From assembly GCA_025463515.1 (NCBI GenBank), contig JAODAQ010000075.1, forward strand, positions 1 through 37,232: a stretch of DNA of 37,232 nucleotides, written 5' to 3'. Of this stretch, positions 32,390 through 37,232 are shown one piece after another; the stretch's first letter is position 1; each line of letters opens with the position of its first letter. A model generated the notes under the pieces. That model had not been told where the DNA came from and did no database searches. It saw only the letters and a program-made list of their open reading frames with translations. Source of the DNA: Rhodoglobus sp. Its GTDB lineage: Bacteria > Actinomycetota > Actinomycetes > Actinomycetales > Microbacteriaceae. Position numbers and translations under genes: made by a program.

Positions 32390-33829
32390 CTAGGCGTCGA
32401 CAGCCTCCAGCAGGGGCGACTCCACGACCGGCACCGAGGAGGTCGTCGGCCGCACCTCGCGCGAGCGGTTCAGCAGCGGCGGGATCGCAGCGCCCACCGC
32501 GAGGGCGGCGCCGATCACGAAGGCCGAGACGTACCCGGACTCGGTGGGTGCTCCGCCCGCCGTCACGCTCGCCCCGACCGCGGCCGCGTAGACGGTGGTG
32601 CCGAGGGCGCCGCCGATGGTGCGGATGTTGGCGTTCATCCCGGTCGCGATCCCGACCTGGTCGGCGCGCACGGCGCGCACGATCACGTTCGGCGTGGACG
32701 CGGTCACGAGTCCGGTGCCGAGGCCGAGAAGGCCAGCAGCGATACCGAGCTGCACGGCGCTGTCGTGGAACAGCGCGACGCCCAGCACCCCGGAGGCAGA
32801 GATGAGCGAGCCGATCACGAGCTGCGCGCGGAACGGCAGCACCCGGGCGAGCGGCCCGGCGACGAAGCCCACGGAGGCCATCGTCACGAGCATCGGGAGC
32901 ATGATGAGCCCTGCCAGGGAGGCAGTGCCCTCGAGCCCGAAGCCGCCGACCGCGGGAGCCTCGACGATGCGCGGCAGGAACGCCCACGCGCCGAACATCG
33001 CGGCGCCCGTGAGGATGGCCGTGAGGTTCGTCGTCCAGATCGCGGGCAGGCGCATCATGCGCATATCGACGAGCGGCGAGTCGGAGCGCAGCTCGACCAT
33101 GATCCACGTCGCGGCGAGCACGGCGGCGACCACGAACAGGCCGATCGTGAGCGGCGAGCCCCAGCCCCACAGGTTGCCCGCGCTGAGCGGGAGCAGCAGG
33201 GCGACGAGCCAGCCCGAGAGCAGAACGGCGGGCAGCACGCTGATGCGGCCGGCGGTACGGATGCCCGACTCGACCATCCCGCGGGCGCCGAGCACGAGCC
33301 CCGTGATCGCGAGGACGAGGGGCAGCAGGAACAGGCCGCGCCAGCCGATGGCTGCCGCAATGGGACCGGCGATCACCGTGCCGAGGCCGCTGCCCACGGC
33401 CATGATCGCGGAGAGGGCGCCGATCGCGGAGGGGAGCCGCTTGGCCGGGAACACATCCCGCACGAGCCCGAAGCCGAGCGGGAAGACCGCTCCGCCGAGG
33501 CCCTGCAGCACCCGGGCAACGAGCATGACGGTCAGGTTCGGTGCGAAGGCGGCGAGGATGCTGCCGAGGGCCACTCCGGTGAGGGCGAGCAGGTACATCC
33601 GGCGACGGCCGATGAGGTCGCCCGCGCGGCCGAGGAGGGGCGTGGCGACCGCGGCGGCGATGAGCCACGCGGTCAGGGTCCAGGTGATGCCGACGGCGTC
33701 GGCGTGCAGGTCGGTGCCGACGATCGACAGTACGGGGATGAGCAGCGACTGCATGCTCGCGACGGCGGCGAAGCTCGTCGCGACCGCCGCGAAGGTGATG
33801 CGGGTGCGGATGGGAGGAGTAGTAGACAT
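32390..33829 (-). CDS. MFS drug exporter, DHA2 (14-helix) type
   Basis: This is a proton-coupled multidrug efflux permease of 479 residues with about 14 helices. Motif A reads GRAGDLIGRRRMYLLAL (67-83), ARVLQGLGGAVFPLGFGLVRD is motif B (conserved Arg), and GSGLGTVIAGPIAAAIGWRGLFLLPL is motif C of antiporters. ATG 33829 is 96 bases from the divergent tetR, and the interval contains two palindromes sharing GGAGG/CCTCC, so repression by the TetR protein is likely. The substrate range is unknown; the family includes EmrB, LfrA and QacA. Confidence 0.93.
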   Translation of the reverse strand: MSTTPPIRTRITFAAVATSFAAVASMQSLLIPVLSIVGTDLHADAVGITWTLTAWLIAAAVATPLLGRAGDLIGRRRMYLLALTGVALGSILAAFAPNLTVMLVARVLQGLGGAVFPLGFGLVRDVFPAKRLPSAIGALSAIMAVGSGLGTVIAGPIAAAIGWRGLFLLPLVLAITGLVLGARGMVESGIRTAGRISVLPAVLLSGWLVALLLPLSAGNLWGWGSPLTIGLFVVAAVLAATWIMVELRSDSPLVDMRMMRLPAIWTTNLTAILTGAAMFGAWAFLPRIVEAPAVGGFGLEGTASLAGLIMLPMLVTMASVGFVAGPLARVLPFRAQLVIGSLISASGVLGVALFHDSAVQLGIAAGLLGLGTGLVTASTPNVIVRAVRADQVGIATGMNANIRTIGGALGTTVYAAAVGASVTAGGAPTESGYVSAFVIGAALAVGAAIPPLLNRSREVRPTTSSVPVVESPLLEAVDA

Positions 33830-33843
33830 AACGGCTTTCGTGA

Positions 33844-33900
33844 AGCGTAAGATGGAGGCAGCCTCCGGTTAGAAGACCACTATACGGAGGGTGCCTCCGT
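33844..33900. promoter_or_regulatory. tetR-MFS operators and promoters
   Basis: Palindrome 1 is GGAGGC-A-GCCTCC (33854-33866), palindrome 2 is ACGGAGG-GTG-CCTCCGT (33884-33900). They share half-sites and are 30 bases apart, three helical turns. A -10 box for the MFS gene is TACGCT on the minus strand (33849-33844), with palindrome 1 just upstream of it. TATACG/TATAGT at 33879-33886 could serve either strand. Confidence 0.7.
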
Positions 33901-33925
33901 TTTTCAAGTCCAGACCGAGAGAACC

Positions 33926-34495
33926 ATGTCGAACCCCGAACTCGCCGCCCTCATCGAGGAGCGCCGGCCCAAGCGGGCCGACGCAGCGCGCAACTTCGAC
34001 GCGCTCCTCGCAGCGGCTCGCGACGCCTTCGCGGACGACGGCGTCGACGCCTCCCTCGAGGACATCGCCCGCCGCGCGGGCGTGGGCATCGGCACCCTGT
34101 ACCGCAACTTCGCGACGCGCGACGCGCTCGTGGAGGCGGTCTACCTCGAGGAGGTCGCGGGAGTGGCGGCGTACGCCGAGGGCCTCGAATCCCGCGAGCC
34201 GTTCGAGGCGGTATCAGCGTGGTTGCGGCGGTTCGCCGAGTACGCGGCCACGAAGAAGGTGCTCCTCGCCGGGTTCAACAGCGAGTCGTCCATCCTTCAG
34301 TCCTGTCGCACTGTCGTCTACGCCTCGGGGGAGCCGCTGCTCGAGCGCGCACAGGCCGCCGGGGCGGTGCGTCCCGACGTGGAGATCGGCGACGTGGTTC
34401 GCCTGGTCTCCGGCGTCGCGGGGGTCGCATTCACCGACGCCGCCCAGCGCGACCGGGTGATCGACGTGGCGATCGACGGGCTGCGCCTGCGCTAG
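33926..34495 (+). CDS. TetR-family transcriptional regulator
   Basis: This 189-residue repressor has the TetR HTH at about 22-68: NFDALLAAARDAFADDGVDASLEDIARRAGVGIGTLYRNFATRDALVEAVY. The C-terminal half is an all-helical ligand domain of the kind often labelled SbtR-like. It is divergent from the MFS exporter, with paired palindromic operators between them, so it most likely represses the pump and itself until a drug or toxin binds. ATG 33926 follows a leader of about 25-35 bases. Convergent with gnd, with a palindromic repeat pair between their stops. Confidence 0.93.
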   Translation: MSNPELAALIEERRPKRADAARNFDALLAAARDAFADDGVDASLEDIARRAGVGIGTLYRNFATRDALVEAVYLEEVAGVAAYAEGLESREPFEAVSAWLRRFAEYAATKKVLLAGFNSESSILQSCRTVVYASGEPLLERAQAAGAVRPDVEIGDVVRLVSGVAGVAFTDAAQRDRVIDVAIDGLRLR

Positions 34496-34500
34496 CGGCG

Positions 34501-34574
34501 GGTTGAGTAGGCCGCCCGCGGCCGTATCGAAACCCAGTTTCGATACGCGCCCCAGAGGGCACTACTCAACCGGC
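34501..34574. repeat. Inverted pair of REP-like repeats between tetR and gnd
   Basis: GGTTGAGTAGGCC-N7-GGCCGTATCGAAACCC (34501-34535) is followed at once by an inverted, more diverged copy (34536-34574, AGTTTCGATACG...CTACTCAACCGG). The whole unit folds as a long palindrome between two convergent stop codons and likely ends both transcripts. The first copy matches the one in the ligase gene at 16819. Confidence 0.88.
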
Positions 34575-36023
34575 CTAGTGGCTGGAGCCCTCCGACTCGA
34601 TCTCCGAGCGGTCGCCGCTCCACAGCGTGTGGAACGTCCCCTCCTTGTCGACGCGCTTGTAGGTGTGCGCACCGAAGAAGTCGCGCTGGCCCTGCACGAG
34701 GGCGGCGGGCAGGCGGTCGGCGCGCAGGCCGTCGTAGTAGGCGAGCGAGCTGGAGAACGCCGGCGTCGGGATGCCCGCGTGCGCGGCATCCGCCACGACG
34801 TTGCGCCAGGCGGTCTGCGCGCGGTCCATGACGTCCACGAAGAACGGCGCCGTCACGAGCGCGACCAGGCCGGGGTTCTCGGCGTAGGCCTCGGTGATCC
34901 GGTTGAGGAAGCGGGCACGGATGATGCAGCCGCCGCGCCAGATCTTCGCGATGTTGCCCTTCTTGATGTCCCAGCCGTACTGCTCGGCGCCGGCGACGAT
35001 CGCGTCGAAGCCCTGAGAGTAGGCGATGACCTTGGAGGCGTAGAGCGCGAGCCGAACGCCCTCGATGAACGCGTCGGCGTCGCCGGGCTTCCAGGAGTCC
35101 TCCGACGGGCCCGGCAGGTTCGAGGCCGCAGCGCGCTGGGCGGGCTTCGACGAGAGCGAGCGGGCGAACACTGCCTCGGCGATGCCGGAGACGGGCACGC
35201 CCAGGTCGAGCGCGGTCTGCACAGTCCACACGCCGGTGCCCTTGCTGCCGGCCTGGTCGAGGATGAGGTCCACGAGCGGCGTGCCCGTCGAGGCGTCGAC
35301 CTGCTTGAGCACCTCGGCGGTGATCTCGATGAGGTACGACTCGAGCTCGCCCTTGTTCCACTCGGAGAAGATGTCCGCGATCTCGGCGGGCGTCTTGCCC
35401 GTGCCGCGGCGGATGAGGTCGTACGCCTCGGCGATGAGCTGCATGTCGGCGTACTCGATGCCGTTGTGGATCATCTTGACGAAGTGGCCCGCCCCGTCGT
35501 GCCCCACGTGCGTGACACAGGGCTCGCCCTCGGCGATGGCGGCGATCGACTCGAGGATCGGCCCGAGCGTGACCCACGCCTCGTCCGACCCGCCGGGCAT
35601 GATCGAGGGGCCGTTGAGCGCGCCCTCCTCGCCGCCGGAGATGCCCGCGCCGACGAAGTTGATCCCGGTCTCGCGCACCGCCTTCTCGCGGCGGATCGTG
35701 TCGGTGAACAGCGCGTTGCCGCCGTCGATGATGATGTCGCCCGGCTCGAACACCGAGACCAGCTCGTCGATGACGGCGTCGGTGCCCTTGCCCGCCTGCA
35801 CCATGATGAGCGCGGTGCGGGGCTTGGAGAGCGAGTCCGCGAACTCCTGGATCGTCGTCGACCCGATGAAGCCGGCCTCGGGGTGCTCGCCGAGCAGCGT
35901 CTCCGTGCGCGCGTAGGTGCGGTTGTACACGGCAACCGTGTTGCCCTCCCGCGAAGCGAGGTTGCGGGCGAGGTTGCTGCCCATCACCGCGAGTCCGACA
36001 ACGCCAATATTCGCCTGAGTCAT
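34575..36023 (-). CDS. gnd: 6-phosphogluconate dehydrogenase (NADP, decarboxylating)
   Basis: Gnd oxidatively decarboxylates 6-phosphogluconate to ribulose-5-phosphate in the pentose phosphate pathway, making NADPH. The 482-residue protein has the cofactor fold GVVGLAVMGSNLARNLA (7-23), substrate-binding FVGAGISGGEEGALNGPSIMPGG, the catalytic Lys in GHFVKMIHNGIEYADMQLI, and the C-terminal ALVQGQRDFFGAHTYKRVDKEGTFHTLWSG, so it is the long dimeric type. ATG 36023 has a TAGCCT box 7 bases upstream on the minus strand. It is divergent from gluconokinase across 26 bases, which makes pathway sense: GntK makes the substrate of Gnd. Confidence 0.97.
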   Translation of the reverse strand: MTQANIGVVGLAVMGSNLARNLASREGNTVAVYNRTYARTETLLGEHPEAGFIGSTTIQEFADSLSKPRTALIMVQAGKGTDAVIDELVSVFEPGDIIIDGGNALFTDTIRREKAVRETGINFVGAGISGGEEGALNGPSIMPGGSDEAWVTLGPILESIAAIAEGEPCVTHVGHDGAGHFVKMIHNGIEYADMQLIAEAYDLIRRGTGKTPAEIADIFSEWNKGELESYLIEITAEVLKQVDASTGTPLVDLILDQAGSKGTGVWTVQTALDLGVPVSGIAEAVFARSLSSKPAQRAAASNLPGPSEDSWKPGDADAFIEGVRLALYASKVIAYSQGFDAIVAGAEQYGWDIKKGNIAKIWRGGCIIRARFLNRITEAYAENPGLVALVTAPFFVDVMDRAQTAWRNVVADAAHAGIPTPAFSSSLAYYDGLRADRLPAALVQGQRDFFGAHTYKRVDKEGTFHTLWSGDRSEIESEGSSH

Positions 36024-36030
36024 GACTCAC

Positions 36031-36043
36031 AGGCTAGTACGGT
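36031..36043. promoter_or_regulatory. Abutting divergent -10 boxes for gnd and gntK
   Basis: TAGCCT on the minus strand (36036-36031) and TACGGT on the plus strand (36038-36043) are separated by one base. They end 7 and 6 bases from the gnd and gntK start codons, so both transcripts are predicted leaderless and the two genes must share or compete for one promoter site. Confidence 0.55.
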
Positions 36044-36049
36044 TGACGG

Positions 36050-36547
36050 ATGCCCCAGCTCCTGCAGATCGTCGTGATGGGCGTGAGCGGCTCCGGAAAA
36101 TCGACCATCGGCGAGCTGCTCGCGGCCGGGATGCACGTGCCGTTCGTCGACGCGGACGACCTTCACCCCCTCACCAACGTAGACAAGATGACGGCGGGAA
36201 TCCCGCTCACCGACGACGACCGGTGGCCCTGGCTGAAGAAGGTCGGAGAGGCGATGGCCGCGGCATCCGGCACCGGCATCGTCGTTGCGTGCTCGGCGCT
36301 CAAGCGCTCCTACCGCGATGCGATCCGCGCGGCGGCCCCCGAGGCGCTGTTCGTGTACCTCGACGGATCGCGCGAGCTGCTCGCCAGCAGGCTCGGCCAC
36401 CGCGAGGGCCACTTCATGCCCGCGACCCTGCTCGACTCGCAGCTCGAGGCGCTCGAGCCCCTCGGCGACGGTGAGCGCGGCATCGTCATCAGCATCGACC
36501 ACAGCCCAGAGGCGATCGTCAAAACTCTCCTGCGCGAACTCGTGTAA
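36050..36547 (+). CDS. gntK: Gluconokinase
   Basis: GntK phosphorylates gluconate to 6-phosphogluconate, feeding gnd, its divergent neighbour. The 165-residue P-loop kinase has GVSGSGKST (11-19), DADDLHPLTNVDKMTAGIPLTDDDRWPWL with the family's gluconate-binding DxHP motif, VACSALKRSYRD (helical lid region) and GHFMPATLLDSQLEALEP. Complete and of normal length for the soluble GntK family. ATG 36050 is at a predicted transcription start. The stop codon TAA is part of a TAAACT box that may be the -10 of rplY. Confidence 0.96.
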   Translation: MPQLLQIVVMGVSGSGKSTIGELLAAGMHVPFVDADDLHPLTNVDKMTAGIPLTDDDRWPWLKKVGEAMAAASGTGIVVACSALKRSYRDAIRAAAPEALFVYLDGSRELLASRLGHREGHFMPATLLDSQLEALEPLGDGERGIVISIDHSPEAIVKTLLRELV

Positions 36548-36646
36548 ACTCGGCCACTGAACTTCGGCGAGGGAACCATTCTCGGTTCCGTTATCGACGC
36601 GGTGGGTGGACTGCCCAGCGCTTTCACACCACCAGGAGAAGCAATC
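36545..36646 (+). promoter_or_regulatory. rplY promoter and structured 5' leader
   Basis: TAAACT (36545-36550) is a plausible -10, giving a leader of about 90 bases. It can form GGAACC-N6-GGTTCC (36573-36590) and a second, imperfect hairpin between GGTGGGTG (about 36600) and CACACCACC (about 36625-36633), which ends just before the Shine-Dalgarno AGGAGA (36634-36639). Ribosomal-protein autoregulation through such leaders is well known in other genes; here it is a guess. Confidence 0.4.
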
Positions 36647-37232
36647 ATGGCCGACAGCGCCAGCAAGAACAACGACAGCAACCACCTCGTCACCGAGGTC
36701 CGCGACACCTTCGGCAAGGGCGTCGCCCGCAAGATCCGCGCCAAGGGCAAGATCCCGGCCGTCATCTACGGCCACGGCACCGAGCCGCAGCACGTCACCC
36801 TGCCGGGCCACGAGACCGCGCTCATCCTGCGCAAGTCGAACCAGGTCCTCGAGCTCGACATCCAGGGCGCCATCCAGCTCGCGCTCGTCAAAGACGTGCA
36901 GAAGGACCCGGTGCGCCAGATTATCGAGCACATCGACCTCATCGTCGTCCGCAAGGGCGAGAAGGTCACCGTCGACATCCCCGTGCACCTCGAGGGCGAG
37001 TCGGCCTCCGGCACGAGCGTCAACCAGGACTCCAACACGATCTCGCTCGAGGTCGAGGCCACGCACATCCCCGAGAGCATCGTCGTGTCGATCGAGGGCC
37101 TCGAGCAGGGCGCCCAGATCCTCGCGAAGGACCTCACGCTGCCGACCGGCTCGTCCCTCATCTCCGACCCCGACATGCTCATCGTCGGTATCACCGGCGA
37201 GTCCGAGCAGGACCTGGGCGACGACGCAGAGA
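36647..37232 (+). CDS. rplY: 50S ribosomal protein L25/general stress protein Ctc (partial at window end)
   Basis: L25 binds 5S rRNA in the large subunit. The first 195 codons are visible. The N-terminal L25 domain has TFGKGVARKIRAKGKIPAVIYGHG and DPVRQIIEHIDLIVVRKGEKV, followed by the longer C-terminal beta-domain (VDIPVHLEGES, VEATHIPESIVVSIEGLEQG) of the TL5/Ctc type. The frame is open to the last base; an acidic tail has begun (ESEQDLGDDAE), so only the end is missing. ATG 36647 has a good AGGAGA ribosome site 7 bases upstream. The glmU-prs-rplY order is typical of actinobacteria, but fadD, MFS/tetR, gnd and gntK intervene here. Confidence 0.95.
   Translation, partial: MADSASKNNDSNHLVTEVRDTFGKGVARKIRAKGKIPAVIYGHGTEPQHVTLPGHETALILRKSNQVLELDIQGAIQLALVKDVQKDPVRQIIEHIDLIVVRKGEKVTVDIPVHLEGESASGTSVNQDSNTISLEVEATHIPESIVVSIEGLEQGAQILAKDLTLPTGSSLISDPDMLIVGITGESEQDLGDDAE

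Noticed and set aside
34501-34574. IS-element terminal inverted repeats
   Set aside because: No transposase gene or target duplication is present; the sequence fits a REP-type inverted pair between convergent genes.

Overview
This 37 kb window is chromosomal DNA of a high-GC actinobacterium, most likely of the family Microbacteriaceae (inference). The grounds are the strong G/C third-position bias, genes overlapping by 4-8 bases, GTG starts, a thioredoxin/mycothiol-type ArsC, a CmtR-type metal sensor, and several families of short palindromic repeats of a kind I associate with that family. No phage, IS element, rRNA or CRISPR array was seen. One tRNA, tRNA-Gln(UUG), is present.

The backbone is a housekeeping set that runs close together in many actinobacteria: metG (partial), tatD, rsmA, ispE, an ABC-F protein, glmU, prs and rplY (ribosomal L25/Ctc, cut by the window end). 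Here it is opened at three points. Between ispE and the ABC-F gene (3.6-9.9 kb) lies a three-gene amino-sugar/undecaprenyl-glycan cassette (aminotransferase, UDP-HexNAc 4,6-dehydratase, phosphoglycosyl transferase). It is followed by a membrane molybdopterin oxidoreductase, a broken DUF559 nuclease-like gene framed by two related hairpins, and a MOSC protein. Between the ABC-F gene and glmU (11.7-27.8 kb) is the main accessory region. Between prs and rplY (30.3-36.5 kb) are an acyl-CoA ligase, a TetR-controlled drug exporter, 6-phosphogluconate dehydrogenase and gluconokinase.

The main accessory region starts with a UBP zinc-finger protein and a PadR/HAAS-membrane-protein pair. Then come five overlapping genes (13.4-18.7 kb): a ketoacyl synthase III/OleA-like enzyme, a GT2 glycosyltransferase, a cytochrome P450, an AMP-forming ligase resembling OleC, and an OleD-like reductase. 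No OleB-like hydrolase lies nearby. The set looks like a compact pathway for an oxidised, possibly glycosylated, long-chain lipid or beta-lactone, and is my best candidate for an undescribed system. Next is a metal block (a CmtR-like repressor with Cys57/Cys61 and two cation diffusion facilitators). It is followed by a cell-surface MBG-domain protein with a second, paralogous P450, a TMEM175 potassium channel and a short-chain dehydrogenase. Then comes an arsenic block (ArsR, arsenate reductase and an 11-residue Cys-rich micro-ORF closed by a strong terminator), followed by YeiH/MarR, tRNA-Gln, DUF1622 and glmU.

Two patterns run through the window. Many starts have a TANNNT-like -10 hexamer ending 6-7 bases before the start codon, which is the signature of leaderless transcripts. 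Three divergent gene pairs are separated by only 23-27 bp with back-to-back -10 boxes. Short palindromic repeats lie between convergent genes and have also entered coding sequence, including an in-frame copy inside the OleC-like ligase.
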